Assembly (NCBI GenBank): GCA_039931555.1
Contig: JBDTRP010000154.1
Coordinates: 81,787 to 145,786 of the forward strand
Direction of reading: 5' to 3'
DNA length: 64,000 nucleotides
From: JAENVT01 sp039931555
GTDB lineage: Bacteria; Actinomycetota; Acidimicrobiia; Acidimicrobiales; Ilumatobacteraceae
Shown: positions 34,064 through 43,676 of the stretch, piece after piece
Layout: each line of letters begins with the position of its first letter
Position numbering within the stretch: the stretch's first letter is position 1
Translations under genes and position numbers: made by a program
Notes under the pieces: model-generated
Seen by the model: only the letters and a program-made list of their open reading frames with translations
Told to the model about the DNA's origin: nothing
Database searches by the model: none

Positions 34064-35683
34064 ATGCCCCGAGACGGAGACCGATCGATCGCCCGACACA
34101 TCCTCGACGGCATGAAGGCGACGGGCATCCAACAGCTGTTCTGCCTCCCCGGAGTGCAGAACGATCCGTTCTTCGATGCCGTCGTCGATACCCGCGAGTG
34201 GTTGGAGGTGATCGTCACCCGTCACGAGCAAGGCTGCGCCTACATGGCGATGGGCGCGGCGCAGGCGACCGGGCGGCCAACGGCGATGTGTGTCGTACCA
34301 GGCCCTGGCTTGCTGAACGCCGCGGCCGGATTGTCGAGCGCGTGCGGAGGCGGTGCACGCGTGCTGGCCATCGTCGGCCAGATCCACTCTCCCATGCTCG
34401 GCAAGGGGTTCCGGGTGTTGCACGAGCTCGACGACCAGCCGGCGGTGCTCCGCCAGGTGACCAAACACGCGGCGATCATCCGCGACGCCGTCACGGCAGC
34501 CACGCAGATCCAGCAGGCGTTTCACGAGCTCGTCTCGGGCACACCACGACCGGTTGCCATCGAGGTGCCGGCCGATCTGTGGGCCAAGCCGGCGCCGGGC
34601 GCAGTAACCCGTGGCGTGCGCACGATGCCGACGATCGACATGGCCGCCGTCGATGCCGCCGTCGCCAAGCTGCGCGCTGCGACCAACCCGCTGATCTGGG
34701 TCGGCACCGGGGCACAGGATGCATCACCCGCCGTGCGCCGGCTCGCTGACCTGTTGCAGTCACCCGTGTCGACGCGACGCATGGGCCATGGGGTGATGGA
34801 CGAAACCGATGCCCTGTTCGCACCGATGGGCCTCGCCCATCGCATGTGGGCCGACGTCGATCTCGTCTTGGGCATCGGCTCGCGCATCGAGTTCCCGCTG
34901 TTGCAGTGGGGAACGAACGGGTTGGACCTGATCCAGATCAACACCGACGCCGACGAGCTCGACCGCCACAGCATCGGTGCCCTGGGCATCCATGGCGATG
35001 CGGCAGAGGTCGTGCCCTTGCTACTCGATCGCCTCGCCGACCTGCACCGCCCCGACCGACGCCAGGCCCTCGGCGCGCAGCGGGCGGCGTTCTACAACGA
35101 CATCGCTCACCTCGAACCGCAGCTCTCGTATCTCGCCGCGATCAACGATGCCTTGCCCGCCGACGCGATCCTGGTCGAAGACGCGACGCAGATGACGTTT
35201 GTCGCCCATTTCGCTTACCAGTTCCGGCATCCGCGGACGTACCTGTCGACCGGGTTCGCCGGCACGCTCGGCGCTGGTGTCGCCGCCGGCATCGGGGCGA
35301 AAGCCGGCGCGCCCGACCGAGTGGTGGTGACGATCAGTGGCGACGGTGGCTTCTTGTTCACGGCGACCGAACTGGCCAGCGCGGTGCAGCATCACATCCG
35401 GGCGATCACAGTCGTGTTCAACGACAACGCCTACGGCAACGTACGCCGCATCCAGCAGGAGCGCTTCGGGGTCGAGCGAACGATCGCCTCGACGCTGGTC
35501 AACCCCGACATCGTCGCCTTCGCCGAGAGCTTCGGATGTCTCGGGCTGCGCGCCCACGATCCACACGAGCTCGGCGATGCACTGCGCACGGCCATGGCCC
35601 ACGACGGACCGGCGGTGATCGAGGTGCCGGTCGGCGAGGTGTCCTCACCGTGGCCGTTCATCGTGATGCCCCGCGTGCGCTAA
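34064..35683 (+). CDS. Thiamine-diphosphate enzyme, acetolactate synthase large-subunit-like
   Basis: A 539-residue ThDP enzyme. The catalytic Glu is in VTRHEQGCAYMAMG, the central domain is present (NPLIWVGTGAQ), and ThDP/Mg binding is through SGDGGFLFTATELASAVQHH with VFNDNAYGN. It keeps the GFAGTLGAG turn. No small regulatory subunit (IlvN/IlvH) is nearby, so it is unlikely to be the biosynthetic AHAS. Related proteins are benzoylformate decarboxylase or sulfoacetaldehyde acetyltransferase-like. It is the second ThDP enzyme in the window but lacks a Rieske domain. It shares its promoter region with the GS-like gene. The CTAA at its 3' end also encodes the stop of the convergent ATPase. Confidence 0.9.
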   Translation: MPRDGDRSIARHILDGMKATGIQQLFCLPGVQNDPFFDAVVDTREWLEVIVTRHEQGCAYMAMGAAQATGRPTAMCVVPGPGLLNAAAGLSSACGGGARVLAIVGQIHSPMLGKGFRVLHELDDQPAVLRQVTKHAAIIRDAVTAATQIQQAFHELVSGTPRPVAIEVPADLWAKPAPGAVTRGVRTMPTIDMAAVDAAVAKLRAATNPLIWVGTGAQDASPAVRRLADLLQSPVSTRRMGHGVMDETDALFAPMGLAHRMWADVDLVLGIGSRIEFPLLQWGTNGLDLIQINTDADELDRHSIGALGIHGDAAEVVPLLLDRLADLHRPDRRQALGAQRAAFYNDIAHLEPQLSYLAAINDALPADAILVEDATQMTFVAHFAYQFRHPRTYLSTGFAGTLGAGVAAGIGAKAGAPDRVVVTISGDGGFLFTATELASAVQHHIRAITVVFNDNAYGNVRRIQQERFGVERTIASTLVNPDIVAFAESFGCLGLRAHDPHELGDALRTAMAHDGPAVIEVPVGEVSSPWPFIVMPRVR

Positions 35684-37905
35684 CCGACGGGTTCGTGCAC
35701 ATCGTCGGCGAGCGAGAGGAAGCTCTCGTCCTCCTGACCGAAGTGCAGCTCGAGAAGTGCATACAAGCCGTAGAGGAGCCGCTGCAGCTCCTGCACGTCC
35801 GTTCCCGCCGGTGGGCCGGCGCCGACGCGGTCGACGACAATGCCGAGCTGTGATGTGAGCTTGGCGATCTCCGCGTGCGCCCGGCTCATGGTGCCTGTTG
35901 GATCGCTTCCGCCGAGCACGCCGGCGATGACCGGGTAGAGCAAACGGTCCTCCTCGGCTTCGTGAGGAGCAATCTCGTCGACCAGGAGCCGATAGGCGAT
36001 GTGTACTGCATCCATCGCCTCCGCGTCGCCGCTCACTCCGAGACGAGCCGCGGCAGCGCTCAACAGGGCCACGTCGGGACGCAGTGCTCGATGCTCCAGC
36101 GCGAACCGTTGCGCCATCGCCATTCCCGAGTCGTCGAGGCCGAGTTCCTCGCGACCCGCGCCAAGAGCGCGGAGCGCGTTGAGGATCACGGCGACGTCGA
36201 TGACCTCTTGCAGCAACGCGCCCGACGTCGGTGGGAGCCAGCCGAATGCTGCGGCGCCCATCGCCAGGAGCGACAGGATCATCCCCGCCATCACACTCTG
36301 CAACGCGATGGAGCGCGCCCGCCGAGCGATCAGATGCGCCTCACCGAGTCGATCGAGACGGTCGACTGTCAACACGACATCCGCGGTCTCCGACGACGCC
36401 GTCGAGCCGCGAGCGCCAATCGCAACGCCAACCGTGGCCGCGGCCAGCGCCGGAGCGTCGTTGATCCCGTCACCGACCATGATCGTCGACCCGCGAGCGG
36501 TCTCGCGGCGCACGACCTCGACCTTGTCGGCCGGAGACTGCTGCGCCGCGATGTCGTCGACGCCCAGCATCGCTCCGACCGATGCCGCAACCTCGGCGCG
36601 GTCGCCAGTCACCATCACCACACGGCGAATCCCGCGACGGCGCAGGTTTCGAATGGTCCGGATTGCATCGGGTCGGATCGGATCGCTGAGGATCAGCGCA
36701 CCTGCCGGCGAACCATCGATGCTGACGAAGACACACACGGCGCCCTCGAACTCAGCGAGAGATCGGGCCCGAACGACCCACGCTTCATCGCCGGTGACGC
36801 CCGCCCACGCACCATTGCCGACGTGCACTTGCCGCCCCGACACCAACCCGCCCGCGCCTGCGCCTGGCTGCTCGGATGCGTCGGTCGGCACGACCAGCTC
36901 GAGACCTCGCTGGTGTGCGCCCCGAACGATCGCCGTGGCCAGGACATGTGGCGAGATCTGATCGAGGGAGGCGGCGAATCGAAGTACCTCGGTCGCGTCG
37001 AAATCGTCGGTCGTCACGATCTCGGCGATCGTCGGGCGGCCAGCGGTGAGCGTGCCGGTCTTGTCGAACAACAACACGTCGGCCACTGCAAGTGCCTCGA
37101 GCGCGCCGCCACCCTTCACGACCACGCCTCGACGAGCACATCGCGAGAGTCCGGCCACGATCGCAACGGGTGCGGCGAGGATCAGCGGGCACGGAGTTGC
37201 GACGACCAGCACGGCGACTGCTCGCACGGCATCGCCCGAGATCAGCCACGCCAGACCGGCTGTCGCGAAGGATCCGAAGAGAAACGCCAAGGCGTATCGG
37301 TCAGCAAGCCGAACGAACGGCGATGTCGACGCTGAAGCCTGTTCGACCAGCCGGACGATCCCGGCAAACGTGGAGTCGGCAACGTTTGTGATCGCGACGA
37401 TGTCGAACGGCCCGCCAGCGTTCACCGCGCCACTTCTGACGATGTCATCGGCATCGCGCTGTACCGGCAACGATTCACCGGTCAAGGCGCTCTCGTCGAT
37501 CACAGCAGATGCTCCACGAACGGTCCCGTCGACGGGCACGACCTCACCAGGCTGCACCAGCAAGACGTCGCCGACAGCGACAGCGTCGAGTGGGCAATTG
37601 ATCAACTGTTGCCGCTCGTACCGATGGGCGATCCGTGGACCGTGTTCGAGTAGCGCCCGCAGATCACGCTCGGCACGGCCGGCAGCCCAGTGCTCGAGCG
37701 CTCGCCCGGTCGTGAGCATGACGGTGATGATCGCGCCGGCGAGATGCTCGCCGACAAGGAGTGTTCCGACGAGCGCGGCGAGGGCGATCAGATCGACGCC
37801 CACGCGGCGATGCAACATGGCTTGGAGCACCCAGACCGACGCGAGAACGATCCCGATCAGCGTTGCCGCAATCAGGACGCCCGAGACGAAAGAGAATCCG
37901 CTCAT
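35680..37905 (-). CDS. P1B-5-type metal ATPase with C-terminal hemerythrin domain
   Basis: A 741-residue P-type ATPase: TGES (142-145), the metal-site TPCP (237-240), phosphorylation site Asp281 in DKTGTLT and GDGIND (488-493). It has no N-terminal metal-binding domain. The last helices carry QEVIDVAVILNALR, characteristic of subgroup P1B-5. Residues 595-735 form a hemerythrin-like four-helix bundle with likely iron ligands His605, His648, Glu652, His676, His721 and Glu725. A soluble hemerythrin-like domain has been described on the P1B-5 ATPase of Acidothermus; Sinorhizobium Nia exports nickel and iron. The usual HP motif of the N-domain is altered (ISPHVL). It probably exports Ni or Fe in response to iron/oxygen state. 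Confidence 0.92.
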   Translation of the reverse strand: MSGFSFVSGVLIAATLIGIVLASVWVLQAMLHRRVGVDLIALAALVGTLLVGEHLAGAIITVMLTTGRALEHWAAGRAERDLRALLEHGPRIAHRYERQQLINCPLDAVAVGDVLLVQPGEVVPVDGTVRGASAVIDESALTGESLPVQRDADDIVRSGAVNAGGPFDIVAITNVADSTFAGIVRLVEQASASTSPFVRLADRYALAFLFGSFATAGLAWLISGDAVRAVAVLVVATPCPLILAAPVAIVAGLSRCARRGVVVKGGGALEALAVADVLLFDKTGTLTAGRPTIAEIVTTDDFDATEVLRFAASLDQISPHVLATAIVRGAHQRGLELVVPTDASEQPGAGAGGLVSGRQVHVGNGAWAGVTGDEAWVVRARSLAEFEGAVCVFVSIDGSPAGALILSDPIRPDAIRTIRNLRRRGIRRVVMVTGDRAEVAASVGAMLGVDDIAAQQSPADKVEVVRRETARGSTIMVGDGINDAPALAAATVGVAIGARGSTASSETADVVLTVDRLDRLGEAHLIARRARSIALQSVMAGMILSLLAMGAAAFGWLPPTSGALLQEVIDVAVILNALRALGAGREELGLDDSGMAMAQRFALEHRALRPDVALLSAAAARLGVSGDAEAMDAVHIAYRLLVDEIAPHEAEEDRLLYPVIAGVLGGSDPTGTMSRAHAEIAKLTSQLGIVVDRVGAGPPAGTDVQELQRLLYGLYALLELHFGQEDESFLSLADDVHEPVG

Positions 37906-37967
37906 GTATCAACTCTGCCGAGTGGCCAGGCCTGTCACCAGGGTCGAACGACCATTTCGGAGTCGGA

Positions 37968-38489
37968 TCAGGCCTTCTTCTTGACTTCCTTCGGTGGCTT
38001 CAGCACACCCTTGGCCAAGGCCTCGTCGAGGTACTTCTCGGCATCCTCGGCGCTGACCCGCAGGGCCGGCGCGATCTCACTGATGAGGTTGATGCGCGCA
38101 CGGTCGTACATGGTGCGCTCGGCGGCCGACAATGAAGCGTCGCGGTTGCGCGCCGCGAGGTTTCGAACGACCTCGGCAACCTGGTACACGTCGCCGCTCT
38201 TCAGCTTCTCCTGGTGGTTCTTGAACCGGCGGCTCCAGTTGGAAGGCACGCGGGGGTCGGGTTTCGACAGCACCGAGACCAGGTCCTCGAGCTCGTCGGC
38301 GTTGACCGGCGGGCGCACGCCCACCTCATCGGTTTTCAGCGTCGGCACCGACAGGGTCATCTCGTTGATGACGGTGCGCAGGATCAAGTACTCCTGCGTC
38401 GAACCGAACGCTTCCATCTTCTTGGTTCCCTGCACGATGCACGCGCCATGCTGGGGATAAATGACGGTGTCGCCCTTTTTGAACTTCAC
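37968..38489 (-). CDS. carD: CarD-family RNA polymerase-binding transcription regulator
   Basis: A 173-residue protein starting at GTG 38489 (an ATG at 38501 is possible). The N-terminal RNA polymerase-interacting Tudor-like domain reads KFKKGDTVIYPQHGACIV. The helical C-terminal DNA-binding part contains the conserved NWSRRFKNH segment with the Trp that wedges into the promoter bubble. It ends in a Lys-rich tail (PPKEVKKKA). CarD stabilises open complexes, especially at rRNA promoters, and is essential in mycobacteria. Confidence 0.95.
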   Translation of the reverse strand: MKFKKGDTVIYPQHGACIVQGTKKMEAFGSTQEYLILRTVINEMTLSVPTLKTDEVGVRPPVNADELEDLVSVLSKPDPRVPSNWSRRFKNHQEKLKSGDVYQVAEVVRNLAARNRDASLSAAERTMYDRARINLISEIAPALRVSAEDAEKYLDEALAKGVLKPPKEVKKKA

Positions 38490-38526
38490 ACACGACCTCA
38501 TGCGGCTCGAACTGCGGACTTGTTTA

Positions 38527-38557
38527 GGGTAGGGCCAGATCGCCCGAATCCCTACCC
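38527..38557. terminator. Inverted repeat at the end of the serine-hydrolase gene
   Basis: GGGTAGGG (38527-38534) and CCCTACCC (38550-38557) form a perfect 8-base stem around a 15-base loop, overlapping the stop codon of the serine hydrolase and lying just upstream of carD. No T-run follows. It may be a weak terminator or a control element in front of carD. Confidence 0.4.
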
Positions 38558-39982
38558 GTCGACCTCCTCGTAGAGCTGAAGTCTTGGTGGGACGTGCGGC
38601 GACAGCTCGAGGTCGAACTGCCGCTCCGTGCCGTCGACGTGGCGCAACGTCACCATGCCGCGCATCGGTGTGACCGCTGCTACATCGACCACGTCGAGCC
38701 TTCCGTGTGCTGCGGTCCACGTCTCGGCTTTGCCGGCCCTCCTGGCGAGCGGCTCGTCGAGCGCGACGTTGTCGGCGAACAGGTCGTTCGCGGCGCCGTC
38801 GGTCCAATCCGACAACAGCACTGCGAGCCGCTCGGCGGCCCCCATCAGCGCCGCGCTCGGGCGAGGCACGACCGCGGGGACCAAGCCATGGCCGTCGAGG
38901 ATCTCCATCATGCGACGGGCCATGACCGACATCGGAACGTAGGTCGCGTTGCCCAAGGCGATCACGCCGATGCCACGACCTGGCAGCCAGCGCATGTTCG
39001 ACCCGTAGCCGGGCAGACCGCCGGAGTGGAACGCGAAGTGCCCGAACCGGATGTCATGGGTGACGAACAGTCCGAAGCCGTACCCGCAGCCCTCGATCCG
39101 CTCGGGCACGGCCTCGTCACCTTGACCACTGGCCGGCGTGTACACGGTCGGGAACGATCGCTGGACCTGCTGCATCTCGCGACGCGAGGAGCGGCGAAGT
39201 GGCCCATCGTCGACATCGTCGCGGGGTGGAAAAGCATCGTCGAGCCACGTGACCCAACGCGCCAGGTCATTGACGCACGACCACAGCCCACCCATCGGCG
39301 CGATCGCCCCGTCACCCAGCGGAGGCAGATCAGCGACTCGGTGGTCGTCGACCACGTCGTACGGTCTCGCCCAATCGTCGTGGTGCGGTTGTATCCACGT
39401 GGTGCGATCCATCGCCAACGGCCGCAACAGGTTGTCGGTGATGAACTCCTGCGCCGACCGCCCGGTGACGCGCGGGATCAGCCGTCCCAACATGCCGAAC
39501 CCGAGGTTCGAGTACTCGCCGTGACTCTGTGGCGCCCAGGCGAACGTCGCCCCGCGACGCAACAAAACGTCGAGGCCATCATCGGAGATGTCGACGTGGC
39601 GATCGGCCCACACGTCGTCGGTTGTCAGTCCGCTGGCCATCGACAACAGGTGACGCACCGTGACCGGTGGCGAATCGGCCGTTGGCCCGACGACGGCGGC
39701 GAACTCCGGCGCGATGTCGGCGACCACATCGTCGAGCCGCAGCAACCCACGATCGCGCAACAGCAGGATCGCCGCTGCCGTGAAGCTCTTCGTCATCGAG
39801 GCGATGCGGAACACCGTCTGCTCGGTCGGCAAAGCATCCGGCGCCACCGCCTGGGCCCCCGTCAGCACCAGCTCGCCTCCGGCCACCACGCCCCACGAGA
39901 TCGAGCACTGCCGCTGCCGCGATCGCAGCGCGACCAACCGCTCGAGGTCGGCCCGAGCGACAGCAAACGAGTCGGGCTTCAT
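38552..39982 (-). CDS. Beta-lactamase-fold serine hydrolase (class C/esterase family)
   Basis: A 476-residue penicillin-binding-protein/beta-lactamase-like enzyme without a signal peptide. Catalytic motifs: SMTK (Ser-x-x-Lys), YSN (Tyr in HGEYSNLGFG) and HSG in place of KTG. This set is typical of family VIII esterases and D-aminopeptidase-like proteins rather than true beta-lactamases. A C-terminal beta domain of about 110 residues follows, ending LYEEVDG. Cytosolic location suggests ester or peptide hydrolysis. The ATG at 39982 is preceded by no strong ribosome site. Confidence 0.9.
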   Translation of the reverse strand: MKPDSFAVARADLERLVALRSRQRQCSISWGVVAGGELVLTGAQAVAPDALPTEQTVFRIASMTKSFTAAAILLLRDRGLLRLDDVVADIAPEFAAVVGPTADSPPVTVRHLLSMASGLTTDDVWADRHVDISDDGLDVLLRRGATFAWAPQSHGEYSNLGFGMLGRLIPRVTGRSAQEFITDNLLRPLAMDRTTWIQPHHDDWARPYDVVDDHRVADLPPLGDGAIAPMGGLWSCVNDLARWVTWLDDAFPPRDDVDDGPLRRSSRREMQQVQRSFPTVYTPASGQGDEAVPERIEGCGYGFGLFVTHDIRFGHFAFHSGGLPGYGSNMRWLPGRGIGVIALGNATYVPMSVMARRMMEILDGHGLVPAVVPRPSAALMGAAERLAVLLSDWTDGAANDLFADNVALDEPLARRAGKAETWTAAHGRLDVVDVAAVTPMRGMVTLRHVDGTERQFDLELSPHVPPRLQLYEEVDG

Positions 39983-40030
39983 GTCGTGATCCTTGATTGC
40001 GAGATCCAGCGAAGGTAGCCGATGCCGCGC

Positions 40031-40242
40031 CTATCGCGTCAGGCGATTGATGACCGTCGGCGTATCCGGTGAACCCGGCGAACCCCACGATTCAGCCGTG
40101 GCATCCGGCGGCATCCGCGCCAGTGTCCATGTGTGCCCGCCGTCGTCGAGAGTCCGTGGAAGCCGAAGCCGACGACGAGCCATTCACCACCGACCAGGAA
40201 GGAACCCCTGAGGCCGCCGTCGCCGGCGAACACCGATGCCAT
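40031..40242 (-). pseudogene. Probable remnant of a BNR/Asp-box repeat protein
   Basis: In one minus-strand frame the stretch VFAGDGGLRGSFLVGGEWLV looks like a beta-propeller strand pair. In another frame, after an apparent frame shift near 40150, the text continues with RTLDDGGHTWTLARMPPDA and a stop at 40031. LDDGGHTW fits the Asp-box (S/T-x-D-x-G-x-T-W) of sialidase and Ycf48-like propellers. No full repeat set exists, so this would be a decayed 3' end. Weakly supported. Confidence 0.35.
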
Positions 40243-40886
40243 CGACGCGCTCGCTCACGTCCAGACGGCCCGGGCGGCGCTCGGCACCCACCCGTATCTG
40301 CAGCACGGCTCGTCTCCTGAGTCGGCTTAGAATGCAGCAGTGGCCAACCTGGCGGTCAGCAGCGACACCGGTTGAGTTCGTCGGAATCGACGGGTTCAAG
40401 AAGGCCAGGAAGTAGACCCGGGTCGCTCGCCACACACGCCGAACTGCCGCGCTCGTTGTTCTGCGTTCTGATCGTGCTTGCATTGGTGCACCGGAGCGAC
40501 TGGGCATTCGGCGCTGCGTGGAAGATCTGGGCTGGTGATGTCGCGCAGCGATGACTACGGACCTCGACCAACGCCAGCAGCCAGGTCAGTGCTGCTGACC
40601 GGGCAGCATCGACCAGCGCGACAGTCTCTACCTGTTTGTGTGTCGCCAAGTGAGGGCCGAAGACACTTGGCGACACACAAACCGAGCAGAGGTCGAGGCT
40701 CGGCGGCAACTTGAGCAGTCCGCAACCTTCGGCAACTCGATCGCACACATGCACCCACACAAGTGGAGGGGCACGCACGTTCGACTGGGATGCCAGGGGA
40801 ATCTTCTTCACCATGGTCGGATGGGCGCGCTGGGCTACATTCAGACCTCACCGCACCGACGCGGACCGACCCCCAGGGGCGCAGCG
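40243..40886. other. Gene-free region upstream of the cyclase-ATPase gene
   Basis: Both strands have open frames, but none has a ribosome site or sensible protein composition (Cys- and Trp-rich, irregular). The base pattern lacks the strong third-position GC bias of the surrounding genes. It contains the perfect hairpin at 40634-40682. Confidence 0.6.
40634..40682. repeat. Perfect 19-bp hairpin
   Basis: GTTTGTGTGTCGCCAAGTG (40634-40652) is exactly complementary to 40664-40682, with an 11-base loop. No T-run follows. It may be a terminator-like structure, a recombination or attachment site remnant, or a regulatory hairpin in the leader of the downstream cyclase gene. Confidence 0.75.
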
Positions 40887-40967
40887 ATGGAAAGCGCTTC
40901 AACACCACCACGCCATGCTCAGCACCGCCATCCACGGCGGAGCGCGGTCCGCCCGAGCACGCGCACC

Positions 40968-43676
40968 ATGCCGACCGGGAGGCTGGCCTTCCTGTTCACC
41001 GATCTCGAGGCATCGACACGCCAGTGGGAAGCGGAGCCCGAGCTCATGCATGTCGCTGTCTCGCGGCACGACGAGCTGATGGTGAGGCTGATCGAGCACA
41101 ACGACGGCGTCGTGTTTTCCACCGCCGGAGACGGCTTCGTCGCCGTGTTTGCCCACACCACCGATGCCATCGCCACGGCGATCGAATTGCAGTGGGCGCT
41201 GGCCGACGAGCCGTGGGCCTCCCCGATCACCATCAGGGCGCGCATGGGCATCCACGTGGGGTTTGCCAACCTGCGCGGGACCAACTACTTCGGCTCGGTG
41301 GTCAACCGCGCGGCGCGCATCATGTCGACCGGTCACGGCGGTCAGGTACTGCTGTCCGACGACGCTCGCGCCGATGGTCCCAGCACGGCTGTGATCGACC
41401 TCGGCCTCCACTACCTGAAGGACCTGTCAACGCCGGAGCACGTCTGGCAGGTCTCCATCGATGGGTTGCCCAAGGAGTTCCCGCCGCTGCGTTCGCTCGA
41501 CCGCATGCGGGCGAACCTGCCCACTCAACTCAGTGGTTTCGTGGGGCGCTCGGGCGAGATCGTCGACGTGCTCGAACTGCTCGAGACGAGCCGGCTCGTG
41601 ACCCTGCGCGGCCTCGGCGGCATCGGCAAGACGCGGTTGTCGCTACAGATTGCTGCCGAGGCAGTCGGACAGTCGGTCGACGTGGTCCGCTTCGTGGCGC
41701 TCTCGCCGTTGACCGATGGCGCATCGCTGCCGTTCCACGTACTCAAGGCGCTCGGACTGACGCAACCTGCTGGTCAGACGCCCGTGGAGACGATCGCGAC
41801 CTCGATCGGGTCGTCGTCGACGCTTCTGGTGTTCGACAACTGCGAGCACCTCGACACGGCAGTGCCCGCTCTCACGACCGAGCTGCTCGGCGCCTGCGAG
41901 CACCTTCGAATCCTCGCCACCAGCAGGATCGCTCTCGGGGTCGTCGGCGAGCGCGTCTATGCGATCGAGGCGCTGCCCACGGGCAGCAGCGACTCGCCGG
42001 CCGAGCAGATGTTCACATCCAGGGCGCAATCGGCCAATGCCAACATCGATCTCAGCGGCCCACGCGAAGCGGTCGTGTCGCGAATCTGCCGACGTCTCGA
42101 CGGCATTCCGCTGGCGATCGAGCTCGCGGCCGCACGCGTGCGGTCGATGACACCCGAAGAGATCGAGCGCCACCTCGACGAGCGGTTCCGACTGCTGCGA
42201 AGCACCAAGGGGTTCGACGAGCGGCATCGCGTGCTGTACGACACGCTCGAGTGGTCGTACCAACACCTCGATCCGCCACTGCAGGTCCTGCTTCGCCGGC
42301 TGTCGGTCTTTGCCGGCCACTTCACCGCCGCCGACGCCCTCGCGATCGTCGGGGACGACAACGATCTGCTCACGGTCTCCGATCAGCTCGACGAGCTCGT
42401 CGATCACTCGTTGGTGATCGTCGACGTCTCTGCCGACGTCGCCGAATACCGCCTGCTCGACACGGTACGCGACTTCGGCGACGCGGCGCTGGGCGACGAG
42501 CGCGAGTCGCGGCGCGCTCGCCATGCCCACCACTTCGCATCGCTCTCGCGACACCTCTACTGCGAGATGTTGAGCCCGGCCGAGGCCGAGGCGGTGCAGC
42601 ACCGCAATCGCGCCGACGACGACATCCGCGCCGCCTACATGTGGAGCCGTGCCAACGATCGGGTCGACCTCGTGGCCGACCTGGTAGCGCGTGCCGCGAT
42701 CGACGTGTTGATGCACGGCAGGATCGAGGTGGCTGTGTGGGCGACGGAAGCCGTCGAGCGTCTCGACCTCGATGCACTCTCGATCGCCGATCAGTGCTGC
42801 CTGCATCAGGCGGCTGCATGCCTGGAGATCAACGAAGGCCGCGTCGACCGAGCCCGCGAACTGGTCAGCCGGGCCGAAGCGTTGAGCCTCGGGCTGACGC
42901 CCGACGAGATCCCGGTCGATCTCGTCGGCGGTAGTTCGGTCTGCTTCTTCCTCGGTGAGCTCGTCGACGGCGATGCCATCGCTCAGCGGCTCAGCGCCCG
43001 GCTCGCGCCGCTCGGGATGTCGACCGCGTTGGGCGTCACGCTGGTCAGCAGGTCGGCGATTCACAGCTACTCCAACCGCCCGGAAAGCGCGCTCGAGTTC
43101 GCCCAGCAGGCATTGGGCATGCTGGCGCCCGACGACGTTCCGACATGGCGCACGTTGGCCGAGTGGCAAGTCGCCCGTCACTCCAACCTCGATCCGATCG
43201 AACTGTCGGAGCGAGTCACGCTCTATCGCGACCGCTTTGCGCACGTTCGCAACTTGTTCCTCGCGGCCACGGCGACGCGTCAGCTCGTCGGCCTCGAGTC
43301 CGCACGGGCCTCAGCGCAGTCGCATGCGATGGCCGATGCGGTTGAAGGCATGGCCAAGCTCTCGATGGCCGACCCTCGCGAGGCGATCGGTTGGATGATG
43401 CAATCAGCCATCCTGCTGCTGCGTGCCGGTCACCATCGTGCCGGTCTCACCATCATCGGTTGGGAGCAGCGCAACCGCGTGACACCAGTCCACCCCGATC
43501 AGCTCTTGGCGATCGAACGACTGATGCCGGCGACGCGAGCCAGTCTCGGCGATGACGGCGTGACCACGGCCACCGGCGCGCTGAACTCGAAGACGCTCCG
43601 GGCCGCCATCGACTTCACCAGCGGCGCGTTGATGGATGCCTCTCGCGCCACGGCGAACAGCCCTGCGCCGGGCTAG
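40968..43676 (+). CDS. Class III adenylate/guanylate cyclase domain fused to a STAND ATPase with helical repeats
   Basis: A 902-residue regulator. ATG 40968 begins MPTGRLAFLFTDLEAST; an ATG at 40887, after AGGGG, would add 27 low-complexity residues. The cyclase domain (about 5-165) has both metal Asp residues (FTDLEAS, AGDGFVAVF) and VNRAARI with the transition-state Asn and Arg. Next comes an NTPase of STAND/NB-ARC type: Walker A GLGGIGKTRL, Walker B LLVFDNCEHL, LATSR, and IPLAIELAAARV. The C-terminal 450 residues are helical repeats. It has no HTH domain, unlike LuxR-type relatives. The stop shares CTAG with the convergent gene. Confidence 0.92.
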   Translation: MPTGRLAFLFTDLEASTRQWEAEPELMHVAVSRHDELMVRLIEHNDGVVFSTAGDGFVAVFAHTTDAIATAIELQWALADEPWASPITIRARMGIHVGFANLRGTNYFGSVVNRAARIMSTGHGGQVLLSDDARADGPSTAVIDLGLHYLKDLSTPEHVWQVSIDGLPKEFPPLRSLDRMRANLPTQLSGFVGRSGEIVDVLELLETSRLVTLRGLGGIGKTRLSLQIAAEAVGQSVDVVRFVALSPLTDGASLPFHVLKALGLTQPAGQTPVETIATSIGSSSTLLVFDNCEHLDTAVPALTTELLGACEHLRILATSRIALGVVGERVYAIEALPTGSSDSPAEQMFTSRAQSANANIDLSGPREAVVSRICRRLDGIPLAIELAAARVRSMTPEEIERHLDERFRLLRSTKGFDERHRVLYDTLEWSYQHLDPPLQVLLRRLSVFAGHFTAADALAIVGDDNDLLTVSDQLDELVDHSLVIVDVSADVAEYRLLDTVRDFGDAALGDERESRRARHAHHFASLSRHLYCEMLSPAEAEAVQHRNRADDDIRAAYMWSRANDRVDLVADLVARAAIDVLMHGRIEVAVWATEAVERLDLDALSIADQCCLHQAAACLEINEGRVDRARELVSRAEALSLGLTPDEIPVDLVGGSSVCFFLGELVDGDAIAQRLSARLAPLGMSTALGVTLVSRSAIHSYSNRPESALEFAQQALGMLAPDDVPTWRTLAEWQVARHSNLDPIELSERVTLYRDRFAHVRNLFLAATATRQLVGLESARASAQSHAMADAVEGMAKLSMADPREAIGWMMQSAILLLRAGHHRAGLTIIGWEQRNRVTPVHPDQLLAIERLMPATRASLGDDGVTTATGALNSKTLRAAIDFTSGALMDASRATANSPAPG

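Noticed and set aside
34064..35683. Assigning the second ThDP gene as biosynthetic IlvB
   Set aside because: There is no ilvN/ilvH or ilvC neighbour, and it stands alone opposite a glutamine synthetase-like gene; a general ThDP label is safer.
40356..40814. Minus-strand open frame of about 150 codons
   Set aside because: It spans the perfect hairpin and is Cys- and Val-rich without third-position GC bias; no credible protein.
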